Numbered from the stretch's first letter, positions 28,170-37,436 are shown. The stretch is 64,000 nucleotides of DNA from Cyclobacteriaceae bacterium (GCA_958296015.1 CATQIH010000001.1:62001-126000); one strand, 5' to 3'. Translations and numbers: made by a program. The notes: generated by a model not told the origin, from the letters alone.

Positions 28170-30860
28170 TCACTCACTACGCAAGCTATCTACCGGGTTG
28201 GCCAGTGCTGCCCGTAGGGTTTGCGATCCAATAGTCAACAGTCCTAGGCCCAGCAGCAGTAGCGAACCCCAGAGAATAGTACCCAGGCCAAAGTCAACGC
28301 GATTTGGAAAGTTCTGTAGCCATGCATCGTTCACAAAATAACTTATCGGTGCCCCAATCGCTATAGAGACGAGTAGCGTCGTTAAAAATTCTTGTGAGAG
28401 TAATAGTGCCAGGTCGAACTCTCCGGCACCAAGCACTTTTCGAATACCCACCTCTCTGGTTCTTCTTTCGGCTGTGTAGGTAGCCATACCCAGCATCCCT
28501 AAGCAGGCAATCACAATAGCCAGTGATGCCATAAAACCAATCATCGATGCCAAGTCACCCATCCACTGATTGACCTGCACCAGTTGATCGTCAAAAAACT
28601 GGTACTGAAAAATGTGTACCGGGTCTACACGGTGCCAGGCAACGGCTAGTTTGTCCAGGGTACCGGCCACGTCGCTGGCAGTAATCTTTACATTGAGGTA
28701 GGTAAATTGCTCCGGCTGGTAGCGAAACAGTAAAGGGCCGATGCCATCTTCCATCACGGGCGTCTGAAACTTGAAGTCCTTCAGCACACCTATCACCTCC
28801 ACAGGTTCTTTGTAAGCATCTACCTCGAGCACTTGCCCTACAATGTCGGAAGAATACGCAAAACCCAGTGCTTGTGCAGCCGCTTCGTTGACGACTATAT
28901 CTGGGTTGGATGTGCCTTCGTCATGCAGATTTCTTCCAGCGATGATGCGAAGCCCGAAATTGCTGATAAAACCTGTATCCACGCTCATACGCTCAAACGA
29001 TGGATCGGCATCGCTGGGTTCGTTCTCTGCTTTTCTTACCCGTGTGCTGCCAAGCGACATGGCAGTAGCCGGAACGTAGGCACTGGCAGAAACCGCTGAG
29101 ACTTCGGGTACCGCACTCAACTCGTTGCGTAAGCGCTGGTAGTCGTTTCCCTGGAGCGGGATGTTAATCAGGTTGGCGGAGTCAAACCCATACTCAAAAT
29201 TCAGATAATGCCGAAACTGATGGTACACCAGCAGCGAGGTGATGACAAAAAACAGGGAGATCACAAACTGGCTGGCACTCAATACCTTCCGTATTCCCAA
29301 TTTTCCAGGCTTCTCACTATTGTTCTTCAGCACTTTAGTAGGCGAATAGCGGGATAAGTATAGGGCCGGATAGGTACCAGCCAGCAGGCCAATTAGCAAG
29401 GCCAATCCCAGAAATACGAAATAGACTAGCGTATTTCCCCGCAGATTAAAGTCCAGGTACTGATTAGCCCACAGCCCCATAAATGCGGTTTTAACCAGTA
29501 TGAGCAACAGGTAAGCCAGGGTCAGGGCGAACAGCGCAGTTAGCACTGATTCGCTCAAAAACTGGTAGACCAAATCCCTTCGCCTGGCTCCCGTTACTTT
29601 CCGCACCCCAATTTCCTTGGCGCGGGTTAGGGCACGGGCAATGGATAAGTTATTGTAGTTCAGGCACGCTGAAAAGAGAACAATCAATGCCAGAAAACCT
29701 AAGAAATAGTATGCTTCGATGGGTAACTGAAAGCTAAGCGGGTTCCCGGTAAATCGTCCCGGAGTAATGCTATTCAGCGACTGAGGCAGTAATTTCAAGC
29801 CCGCCTGATCTTCCATATCCGCGTACTGATGCTCGGTCAGGTCATTCAGCGAAACCATCAAATCCGGTTCGCTGTTTTCCGGTTTCAGCAGCACATAGGT
29901 ATAACACTGCGAGTATTGGTGCCAGTCACCAGTAAAGTCCGTTACTTTTTCTTGCTGGTACAAAGCCGGAAGCGATGCCGTGGAAACCAGCACATCGAAC
30001 TTGATATGCGATTTGTACTGAGTAGGATCAATTACCCCGGTAATCGTAAAGCTTCCCCAGTCTACAGAGCTGGTACCCGGATCGTTCACAAAATCAAACT
30101 TCAACAAGCGCAATCCCCGGTCAGCAAATTCTATTCTTTTGCCCACGGCATCTTCGTTACCGAAAAGCGATTCGGCCAGTTTGCGGGTGATCACCATCGC
30201 GTTTGGTTGGTTCAATGCGCTGCTTTTGTTCCCGGCTGCCAGATCAAAGCTAAACACATGAAAGAAAGAGGAATCGGCAAAGAAACCACGCATCTCAACT
30301 GACTGCTCACCATAAGTAGCATCACCGCCTATCCCCGGAAACAGGTGCGTGGTCTCTTCCACGGCGGCATATTCCGGCAAGGCAGTGGTCAGTGGAAAAG
30401 GACTTTTTGCACTGGGTATCGCCGAACCTTTCTCCTGAGACAGCACCCTGTAAATCCTATCTTTCTTCGTATGAAACTAATCATAGCTTTTCTGGTCGGC
30501 CAGCATTAGAATGATCAACATACAAACAGACATGGCAACGGCCAATCCGAACACGTTGATAAAGGAAAAGATCTTATATTTCAGGATATTCCTCATGCTT
30601 ACTTTGAAATAGTTCTTAAACATAGCCGTAGGGTTTATTGGGTAAGTGTGTTTTCTCTTTCTAATATAATCCGGGTGTAGAAACATCAGCACATTGAGCC
30701 AGTAGAGCAATTTGGCTTTCCACAATCCTTGCATTTCTACTCTCCGCTGAAACAGCTCGTACAAATCACCTTCCACCTCATCCAGCAAATCCGGGTGACA
30801 ATACCAATGCAGGAAGCGGGTGGCGTGGCGTGGGGGTAAATTGTCTGGATCAGGATGCAT
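28170..30860 (-). pseudogene. FtsX/MacB-like ABC permease with in-frame amber stop
   Basis: Reads as one 896-codon frame from the ATG at 30860 except for a TAG at 30477-30479 (codon 128). The first 127 residues hold a permease-prefix domain (HATRFLHWYCHPDLLDEVEGDLYELFQRRVE) and the first membrane helix (IFSFINVFGLAVAMSVCMLIILMLADQKSYD). After the TAG the frame continues with FHTKKDRIYRVLSQEKG, the usual sequence at this point in the family. The rest has the MacB-type periplasmic domain and two FtsX regions (NYNNLSIARALTRAKEIGVRKVTGARR and TAERRTREVGIRKVLGAGEFDL). Normally such proteins are antimicrobial-peptide or lipid-related exporters paired with a PadR regulator, here also broken. A sequencing error or suppression cannot be excluded. 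Confidence 0.85.
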
Positions 30861-30875
30861 AGGATTTATGAATTT

Positions 30876-31066
30876 TTAATTAAGCTGTATGGAAATCGTA
30901 TCATATGTTTGGTAAATTCTATTTTCATCCTGTTGAGCCCATAATTCTGAAAATCCTGATCCTGACAGTTTGGGAATTGCCAGCCAGAGTGCCTTACACA
31001 TGGTACAAGCTTCCTGCAGAGCTTTTTTACCAGTTCTTCAAATTCACCAAAATGCGTTCCTTTCAT
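30876..31066 (-). pseudogene. PadR regulator remnant with internal deletion
   Basis: The ATG at 31066 starts MKGTHFGEFEELV, the standard N-terminus of PadR regulators that accompany prefix-domain permeases. The middle (most of the winged helix) is missing. About 40 bases later another frame encodes ALWLAIPKLSG and ends at the TAA at 30876, matching a PadR C-terminus just before the permease start. The gene therefore lost about 80 codons and its frame. From here to 31220 there is only a weak inverted repeat (GTTCGG at 31149-31154, CCGAAC near 31182). Confidence 0.7.
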
Positions 31067-31220
31067 GTTTGTTTCGTACATGTCTAACAAATACAAAGAG
31101 GATGCCAATGCTTCAATCGGCTATTTTGGCCGTTAGACTACTTCAGTAGTGTTCGGAACCGGTCATTGGTTGTACGAAGCCGAACAGTGCAGTGGACAGA
31201 CATCATGCAATCAGCACCCC

Positions 31221-31691
31221 TTACAAATCTAAGTTCAATTTGCCATTCTTTTTCAGGTGTTTAATATAATGATCAATAGCCTCATCTACAAATTGATACA
31301 TGGGGGTTTTGGTCAGAGCTGAGCTGATCTTTGCACGATTCAGTGTGATTTGAGTACAGTTCAGGGTGGTGAATTCATTTGGACCATCTGGCAGCTCTTT
31401 TTTCTTTCTGCCACGTTTGCTTTTCTCAGGTACAGGGTCTGCGCCTGCTGACTGTTCAGGCTTTTCATGAGCCGTTGTGTCTATCTGATCATTCTCTTTC
31501 TCAACTTGCTGATTGATTTGTACATCAGGCTTTTCTTTATCTTCGGGCTGTACCTCTTGTGCTGCTTCTTTTACTACCTGGTCGGGATACGCATTCTGAA
31601 AAGTCTCTTTTCTGATAGAATCCACTAACTTTTTGCTGGGCTTTCTTTTTCTTGTATTAGACAGACTTCCCATGACGTTTTTCTTATCCAT
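31221..31691 (-). CDS. Probable ParB-like partition partner (ribbon-helix-helix-like)
   Basis: 156 residues from the ATG at 31691; a longer frame from 31715 would overlap parA. The first 110 residues are charged and low-complexity, probably disordered and rich in Glu/Lys/Gln, with a basic RGRKKK patch near 105. The last 45 residues (FTTLNCTQITLNRAKISSALTKTPMYQFVDEAIDHYI) fit one beta strand and two helices as in ribbon-helix-helix DNA-binding proteins. It begins four bases after the parA stop, so it is the second gene of the partition operon. I infer that it binds the centromere-like repeats upstream of parA and stimulates the ParA ATPase. I do not recognise a named family. Confidence 0.65.
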   Translation of the reverse strand: MDKKNVMGSLSNTRKRKPSKKLVDSIRKETFQNAYPDQVVKEAAQEVQPEDKEKPDVQINQQVEKENDQIDTTAHEKPEQSAGADPVPEKSKRGRKKKELPDGPNEFTTLNCTQITLNRAKISSALTKTPMYQFVDEAIDHYIKHLKKNGKLNLDL

Positions 31692-31695
31692 GATC

Positions 31696-32358
31696 TTATA
31701 CATTAAATTTTTCAATAAACTCTTCGGTGAAAGCTTTCAGTTCTTTCCTGATGGGATTGGCATCATACCCACCTTCAGAGATGAAGCTTTCAAAAGTATT
31801 AAACCGGCTGTAGATAGCCATATTTCTCAGAGAGCTGTCAAAGCACTTGATTCCTACCCTATCACAGTAGTCTGCCATATCCTTTTCTTCCCTCCTACCC
31901 CGTTTTTTATTTTGCATCGCATATATTTCAAATGTTTCTCCCTCACCTTTGTGGTAGTCTTCAATTTTTTTGATAATTTCCACATAGTTTAGTGTTGAAT
32001 ATAAGTCAACTTTATCGGCGATAATGGGTATAAGGATCGCATCCAGCTGGGAGATCAGTGAAATGATTTTATCATCGTCCGTACGACCGGGCATATCAAT
32101 GAGCACTATATCGTAGCGGTCATCCATATTATCGATGAACACTTCTGCTTGCTGAAGCGGTATTTTCTTTATTTCATAAGGGAAGTCGTCTGCGAAATCT
32201 TCGTCTTCAGAGCGAATATCTGATAATGTACCCTGCTCATCTACGTCCATAACCAGGACTTTTTTCTGATAATCTTTGGCCAGGCTGTTGGCAAGCAGTG
32301 CTGTGATGGTGGTTTTCCCTGCCCCTCCTTTTTGTGTTGAAATTGATATTACTTTCAT
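31696..32358 (-). CDS. parA: ParA-family partition ATPase
   Basis: 220 residues. Deviant Walker A at 9-17 (QKGGAGKTT), Walker A' region VLVMDVDEQGTLS and Walker B VLIDMPGRTDDD. The length and absence of an N-terminal HTH fit the short ParA (type Ib) group that segregates plasmids by ATP-dependent nucleoid binding together with a small DNA-binding partner. The start codon lies inside a TCATGAATTAATTAA palindrome, suggesting autorepression by the partner. Immediately upstream is the repeat-rich region 32359-32790. Confidence 0.95.
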   Translation of the reverse strand: MKVISISTQKGGAGKTTITALLANSLAKDYQKKVLVMDVDEQGTLSDIRSEDEDFADDFPYEIKKIPLQQAEVFIDNMDDRYDIVLIDMPGRTDDDKIISLISQLDAILIPIIADKVDLYSTLNYVEIIKKIEDYHKGEGETFEIYAMQNKKRGRREEKDMADYCDRVGIKCFDSSLRNMAIYSRFNTFESFISEGGYDANPIRKELKAFTEEFIEKFNV

Positions 32359-32787
32359 GAATTAATTAATTTTTTATTTAATAGAACCATGGTATAATAG
32401 TTTATTAGAATCACTATATACTTAAATAGTTGATTCATTGAACAAATAAATATTGAATAAATTAAAAAATCAAATTATTAAAACATTAAAGTAATAAATT
32501 AATTTTACATTAACCCATTAACCCATTAACCCATTAACCCATTAACCCATTAACCCATTAACCCATTAACCCATTAACCCATTAACCCATTAACCCATTA
32601 ACCCATTAACCCATTAACCCATTAACCCATTAACCCATTAACCCATTATTTATTAACTTCATGAAATAATCTTTCCAATAATTTATTATTTAATTAAATA
32701 AAAATAAAGTGACTACAATAAATATTAAACTCATGAATTAATTATTAAGTATAAAAATTATTACCGTATTTAATTAACTCATGAATA
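32355..32787. repeat. TCATGA palindrome cluster at parA
   Basis: Four sites: TCATGAATTAATTAA at 32355-32369 (covering the parA start), TTAACTTCATGAAATAA at 32653-32669, a copy at 32729-32742 (CTCATGAATTAATT) and TAATTAACTCATGAATAA at 32771-32788. Consensus approximately TTAAYTCATGARTTAA. The stretch is extremely AT-rich. Likely operator or centromere sites for the partition protein; the same motif lies between repB and the sigma gene. Confidence 0.6.
32511..32646. repeat. 17 perfect tandem copies of TAACCCAT
   Basis: 136 bases of uninterrupted 8-bp repeat, about 150 bases upstream of parA, flanked by TCATGA palindromes. Directly repeated short units upstream of parA are the usual form of plasmid centromeres with ribbon-helix-helix partners, so this is a candidate parS/parC. 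Perfect identity implies active homogenisation or slippage, and copy number may vary among isolates or have been collapsed in assembly. Confidence 0.85.
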
Positions 32788-32861
32788 AAATAAACCATTA
32801 AATAGTGTAGTTAATAAGGCGAGAAAAGCTAGAGAGGTGCAAATGATGGGGTAGGGTAGGG

Positions 32862-33000
32862 GTGAACTACCTGGAAGAAAATGGTCTGGCTGAAAGTGCC
32901 ATTGTAGTGGATACCTCTGACCAGGGATTCCACCTTAGTAAACGTAATTGGTTTGATAGAAGGTTTATGCATGAGCAATGCTTCTCCTTCCGGACACCCT
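32862..33000 (+). pseudogene. Sulfatase gene remnant
   Basis: An isolated stretch encodes NYLEENGLAESAIVVDTSDQGFHLSKRNWFDRRFM and then FRTPLLI. This is the mid-C-terminal part of an S1 sulfatase (compare [22 protein letters not shown]), with the EHG replaced by KRN. The formylglycine region and the C-terminus are absent. From 33001 to 33105 nothing further is recognised. It shows that a sulfatase gene once abutted the partition region. Confidence 0.65.
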
Positions 33001-33105
33001 TGCTCATCTGTAGGTACTTCCAAAGGACAAACACTTCAACAAAATTCCGGTTTCATTATCCCTGGTCATCTGTGAAGCGTGGTTCTTCGGTATATTGCTA
33101 ACATT

Positions 33106-34209
33106 TTATTTTGTAAATGCCTGATAGTCTTCATTGACCTGTTCATCGGAAACCTGCTCACCGGAATAAATGATAATACGATATTTAAAGGTCACCGAAT
33201 CGCCGGCTTCAAGCTTAAAATTGAGTACATCTTTGCCATCGCTCAATGCTTTCTGCCCTAAAGGATTGGCAGCAAATAATCCATACCCTCTGGCATGCCA
33301 ATACGTAGGGAAACCTACATTGCCGGGATGATCGAGGATAGCCACCCCAATATTTTCATGGTTGATATTCCCGGTCAGCAGCATCCATTTACCTCTTGTG
33401 CCCCATACAGCGTCACCTTCCAGTCCTTCACTGCTTCTGTACATGCCACTCACGCCTTCGTTGTTCATCACAGGCACGTCTGTTACTTTGCCACTGGCAT
33501 CGGTGAATAGCTCTGGCTTATTTGAAGGAAGCTCCAATTGGCGCGCCATCCGCATACCCAACATACCTTCCTTGTTGTCTTTCATGGAAACGTCTTTATC
33601 CAGGGCAGTAAGTTTGGTGATCCTGTCTATTATTCGCTTGTGTGCTGTTGCCCTGAAAACAAAGGTAGTGTTTTCCCTAAGCAATGCTATTCCGTCGGGA
33701 CCTACCCAATCCTCGGTCACTTCCAATGTTCCCCGGTCATTGCCGCTGCTGATCTTGTTGATTTCCTTGTGCGCGATAGAACCATAGCCACTTTGCTCAT
33801 TGGCAGGAATGGCATCAGAGTTATTCCAGAAATCCAGCCCGTTCACATCTCCATAGTTAAACCAAAGGCCCACATGGTGGGGATGATCTACACGCTCACC
33901 CGGTCGGGGTTCTAAGGGAAAACCGCGGGTAACAGTTGTGCCTAACGCAGTTTTCAACGGATATAATACGGGTTTTGCAATGGTTTCCGGATAAATGTAA
34001 GAGGTAAAAAGCTCGCCGTCGACCAGCACATCTACTTTCTTTTCCTCATCATTTCTGACCAACGCTATCTTCTGTTTTTCGTTATCAGCCTGCATATTGT
34101 TCGCGACTGCTTCGGTATCTTTTTTCTGACTGCTCCCGCAACCTGCCAGCACGGAGAGTAGGAGCACAGCTGTATATCTGATACAAGATTTTCTAAATTT
34201 TAGGTTCAT
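33106..34209 (-). CDS. DUF6807 (PmoA-like) secreted lipoprotein
   Basis: 367 residues from the ATG at 34209, which starts a lipoprotein signal (YTAVLLLSVLAGCGSS). Family landmarks are LYPLKTALGTTVTRGFPLEPRPGERVDHPHHVGLWFNYGDVNGLDFW and VFRATAHKRIIDRITKLTALDKDVSMKDNKEGMLGMRMA, and near the end NVGFPTYWHARGYGLFAANPLGQ. Members are often annotated as PmoA, but no methane oxidation is implied; they occur with sugar oxidoreductases and may act on carbohydrate derivatives. It follows the Gfo/Idh/MocA gene by 10 bases in the same direction, so the pair probably serves one pathway. Biochemical role unknown. Confidence 0.85.
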   Translation of the reverse strand: MNLKFRKSCIRYTAVLLLSVLAGCGSSQKKDTEAVANNMQADNEKQKIALVRNDEEKKVDVLVDGELFTSYIYPETIAKPVLYPLKTALGTTVTRGFPLEPRPGERVDHPHHVGLWFNYGDVNGLDFWNNSDAIPANEQSGYGSIAHKEINKISSGNDRGTLEVTEDWVGPDGIALLRENTTFVFRATAHKRIIDRITKLTALDKDVSMKDNKEGMLGMRMARQLELPSNKPELFTDASGKVTDVPVMNNEGVSGMYRSSEGLEGDAVWGTRGKWMLLTGNINHENIGVAILDHPGNVGFPTYWHARGYGLFAANPLGQKALSDGKDVLNFKLEAGDSVTFKYRIIIYSGEQVSDEQVNEDYQAFTK

Positions 34210-34219
34210 AAGTATAGCA

Positions 34220-35587
34220 TCATTTGTATTTAAATACTTTTTTTCCGGCCAATACCTGTTGTTTCTTCTCATCAAAGGTAACATACTTGCCTGTTCTTAG
34301 TGCAGCATTGGTCATGATATTGGCAATGGAGTGGTTGTAGCCTGCCAGCACAGGTGCATTGGGCTGCTTTCTGTCCCGTACACATTCCATCCAGTTTCTT
34401 ATATGGGCAGAAGTGAGGCTATCCACACCGGTATCGGCACCGGTTTCGGCTTTTGAGGGTTCGGCAAGCATAGCTTCCTGTAACAGATTGGGCTGCATAT
34501 CCATGTCGGCAGCATGGATTTCGGTAAGCCTGCCGGTAGGGGTGATCTTGTTGGTATCCAGGTTCAGCTCTCCGGCATTGGAGTAATATATTTCTTTAAC
34601 GCCTCCGGCAGAATTGGTAAACCGGGAAGAGTATACCACCTGAAAACCTTTGGATTTATCATCCAGCGGACCATAGTCCATAACAGCTGTCATGGTATCT
34701 GAATTTTCCCTGCCATCTTTCCATTGATAAATACCTCCATTGGCCGCTACACTTCTGGGGTGGTTGAGCCCGGTAAACCAGTGCACCGTATCGATCTGGT
34801 GTGCCATCCACTGGCTGGGAATACCCGATGAATAGGGCCAGAAAAGCCTGAACTCCAGGTATTTCCGTGGGTTCCAGGAGGCTTCCGGACGGTTCATTAG
34901 GTGGCGTTGCCAGTCGGTATCTTCCTTTTTTAGCTCTTTGGTCAGTTCAGGCAGCTGCCATCTTCGGGGCTGGTTTACATTCCAGTTCATCTCTACCATC
35001 ACGATATCTCCGAACTTGCCCGAACGGATGAGATCGTTGGCTGCATGATAGTTGGCTCCACTTCTTCGCTGTGAGCCGATCTGCACGATCTTGCCGGATT
35101 TCTCTACCGCCTCCCGTGCCGCCTTGTTGTCTTCCATAGTCTCGGCAAAGGGTTTCTCCACATACGCATCTATACCGGCTTCTACGGCCTGCTTGTAATG
35201 CAGCGCATGTTGAAAATCTGCCGTGCTGATGACGACAGCATCCACATCATCTCTGTCGTAGAGTTCTTCGTTGTTTCTGGCAGTCTTGATGGCCCTTCCC
35301 GACTGTTCCTGTATATAAGCCACTGCTTCATCCTTTCTTCTGTTCCAGATATCGGAGACGGCGGTAAACTCGAAGTTTATTTCTTTGGCGTGTTTGAGCA
35401 CGGCTGGGATCAGGGCACTTTTGCATCGGTTAGAAAAGTCTACAATACCTATATTGACCCTGTCGTTTGCACCTATGATACGGCCATAACTACTGGCAGG
35501 AAATCCCATAGCACCTATGGTGATGGCTGCTCCCGATAAAGCCGATTTCTTGATAAATGCTCTTCGTGAATTGTTTAGTTCACGCAT
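34220..35587 (-). CDS. Gfo/Idh/MocA-family oxidoreductase with Tat-like signal
   Basis: 455 residues. A twin-Arg leader (NNSRRAFIKKSALSGAAITIGAMGFPASSYG) predicts export of the folded, cofactor-loaded protein to the periplasm. The Rossmann part is altered (VNIGIVDFSNRCKSALIPAV), and the family signature EKP is present (AYVEKPFAETMEDNKAAREAVEKSGKIVQIGSQRRSG). The C-terminal domain includes PSQWMAHQIDTVHWFTGLNHPRSVAANGG. Such enzymes oxidise or reduce sugars with a tightly bound NAD(P); some periplasmic ones act as glycosidases. The Gly-rich nucleotide loop is less canonical (NIGIVDFSNRC) than usual. Operon with the DUF6807 gene. Confidence 0.9.
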   Translation of the reverse strand: MRELNNSRRAFIKKSALSGAAITIGAMGFPASSYGRIIGANDRVNIGIVDFSNRCKSALIPAVLKHAKEINFEFTAVSDIWNRRKDEAVAYIQEQSGRAIKTARNNEELYDRDDVDAVVISTADFQHALHYKQAVEAGIDAYVEKPFAETMEDNKAAREAVEKSGKIVQIGSQRRSGANYHAANDLIRSGKFGDIVMVEMNWNVNQPRRWQLPELTKELKKEDTDWQRHLMNRPEASWNPRKYLEFRLFWPYSSGIPSQWMAHQIDTVHWFTGLNHPRSVAANGGIYQWKDGRENSDTMTAVMDYGPLDDKSKGFQVVYSSRFTNSAGGVKEIYYSNAGELNLDTNKITPTGRLTEIHAADMDMQPNLLQEAMLAEPSKAETGADTGVDSLTSAHIRNWMECVRDRKQPNAPVLAGYNHSIANIMTNAALRTGKYVTFDEKKQQVLAGKKVFKYK

Positions 35588-35678
35588 AATCTTTTGTATT
35601 GGAATTGTTGTATAATCAATGGTCTAAAAATGATAAGAGAAGAAATTTCTGTATTTGTATTACGGTGCCCGATAGTCA

Positions 35679-37436
35679 TCATATAGCCCCTGAAACCCCT
35701 GTTGTATCCCTGGCCGCTATTGCCTGGTAAACCTTTCCGTTGCTCTTGGTAAAGACATACAACTCACCGGCACTGTCTGTGCCCAGCCGAAGGTCTGCCC
35801 GTTTGCTCTGCGCCAGGGTTTCTATATCGGCTTTTTGCCCGTCTATTGTTACCTTGAGTGCATAGACCGCAGCTTGCCTGCCTTGTTGCATGTCGGCCAC
35901 TTCGGCATAAAATAGCCTGCCACGTGGGATGTCACCAAATATGTACTTGCCTTGTAGTAATGGTATCTTTTTGCCGGCGTACACAAACCCACCCGAAATA
36001 GCATTGCCCTCGTCGTGGTCGTATTGCACTACCGGATAGACATAGCCCGAATCATTCTCGGGCAGGGGATACACCAGGTCAGGATTGGCGGTTGCATCAA
36101 ACAGAAAAGTGCCTTCCCGATAAGGCCAGCCGTAGTTGCCTCCGGCCATTCCCAGGTTCACTTCCTCCAGGCTGTGCTGCCCGATGGTGGTGATGAACAT
36201 CTTGCCCGAACCTGTAGCGTCCCAACTGATGCGGTTGGGGTTGCGAAAACCATAGGCCCATACCTCCCCCTGATCATCCCCGTTGTCTACAAACGGATTG
36301 TCAGCAGGAATACCATACTGTCCGTTCTGGCTGTTGTTACCGGCAGGATCAATGCGTAGCACCGTGCTCCACACATTTCTGGGGCTATTGCACAAAAAAG
36401 GGTAGCCAAGTGCGGCTGCGTTGCCATCACCAATGCCTAGGTACAACAGCCCATAGTCTGCCTGACCAGGTTTTGCAAGCGGATTGAATGCCAGCTCCTG
36501 AAAGCCGTGGATACTACTGACCATGTTGGCCCGCAACAGTTCGCGGGGTGTGCCCGAAAAGGCAGGGGCCTGCGGGTCGTCGGCTTTCCATTCGGTCAGT
36601 ACCCATTGCAGGGCCACGTCGATGCTATCGTTGTAGGCAAAGTCGGCGGGAGCGGTGCCTGTGGGTTCGGTGTGTGTGGTATAGAGCAATCCGTTTTTAC
36701 TGAAATCGGGGTGAAAGGCAAAGCTGCCAAAGCCTGTAGCTAATCCGGGGCTGTCAATAAAGTCGGGCTGTTGGGCAGCCAGATTGAGGTAGACTTTTGC
36801 CTGGTTATCTTTTATTTCATACAGGATGCCACGCAAATCGTGGAGAAAGAGCCGTTCTCCTTTGCCGGTATTGATGGCCAGCAGCTTGTTGATGCGCGCC
36901 AATGGCGGGTTGTCGGCAGTGGGAGGTACGGTCAGCCGTTCTTTCAGCACCAGCGTGATGGGCGAGGTCGCTATTTTCTTAGTAACCGGATTTTCAAGCC
37001 CGCCCGGGCGATTGTTCCGGTCTTTTGTCTCGCTCTTAGCATGTTTGTGGATAAAGCCCAGGATATGCTCAATATCTTCTTTGGAAAGCGTGGTGAAGGC
37101 GGGCATGTATTGGTGATACTTTTCATAGAGCTGCCTGGCCCGTTCGTCGCCGCTATCGATCATCCTGGGAGCATTGCTGATAAAGGAGGTAAGCCATTCT
37201 TTGTCTGCACGGGCGGTGGCTCCGTTCAGGTTGGGTCCTATGCCATTTTCATTGAAGTTGTGGCAGGCCGTACAATGTTGGTTGAACAAAGCCTGCCCAT
37301 GCTGTACCGACAAATCATCCTGAACAAAAGACGTTCCCTGTGAAGGGGGTTTCTCAGTATCATCCGTAGGTTTAGGAGAAGTACAAGCTACCATGCCACC
37401 TATCACAACAATTGAAGTGTATAGACTAAAACGCAT
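35679..37436 (-). CDS. Cytochrome c-PQQ-dependent sugar dehydrogenase fusion
   Basis: 585 residues. Lipoprotein signal (VVIGGMVACTS), then a cytochrome c domain with CTACH at 55-59 and a likely axial Met in YMPAF near 111-114. Residues from about 160 form a soluble glucose dehydrogenase-like beta propeller (LATGFGSFAFHPDFSKNGLLYTTHTE, GDDQGEVWAYGFRNPNRISWD, GGNYGWPYREG, AISGGFVYAGKKIPLLQGKYIFGD). The enzyme would oxidise a periplasmic aldose using PQQ and pass electrons to its own haem and on to the respiratory chain. PQQ synthesis genes are not seen. It is upstream of, and co-directional with, the Gfo/Idh/MocA gene, giving a small periplasmic sugar-oxidation cluster. Confidence 0.88.
   Translation of the reverse strand: MRFSLYTSIVVIGGMVACTSPKPTDDTEKPPSQGTSFVQDDLSVQHGQALFNQHCTACHNFNENGIGPNLNGATARADKEWLTSFISNAPRMIDSGDERARQLYEKYHQYMPAFTTLSKEDIEHILGFIHKHAKSETKDRNNRPGGLENPVTKKIATSPITLVLKERLTVPPTADNPPLARINKLLAINTGKGERLFLHDLRGILYEIKDNQAKVYLNLAAQQPDFIDSPGLATGFGSFAFHPDFSKNGLLYTTHTEPTGTAPADFAYNDSIDVALQWVLTEWKADDPQAPAFSGTPRELLRANMVSSIHGFQELAFNPLAKPGQADYGLLYLGIGDGNAAALGYPFLCNSPRNVWSTVLRIDPAGNNSQNGQYGIPADNPFVDNGDDQGEVWAYGFRNPNRISWDATGSGKMFITTIGQHSLEEVNLGMAGGNYGWPYREGTFLFDATANPDLVYPLPENDSGYVYPVVQYDHDEGNAISGGFVYAGKKIPLLQGKYIFGDIPRGRLFYAEVADMQQGRQAAVYALKVTIDGQKADIETLAQSKRADLRLGTDSAGELYVFTKSNGKVYQAIAARDTTGVSGAI

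Noticed and set aside
31149-31187. Inverted repeat GTTCGG...CCGAAC downstream of the partition operon as a terminator
   Set aside because: Stem of only six bases, loop over 20 and no T-tract.
32511-32646. Reading the TAACCCAT array as a linear-replicon telomere
   Set aside because: It is internal, followed by unique sequence on both sides, and sits at parA; a centromere role fits better.
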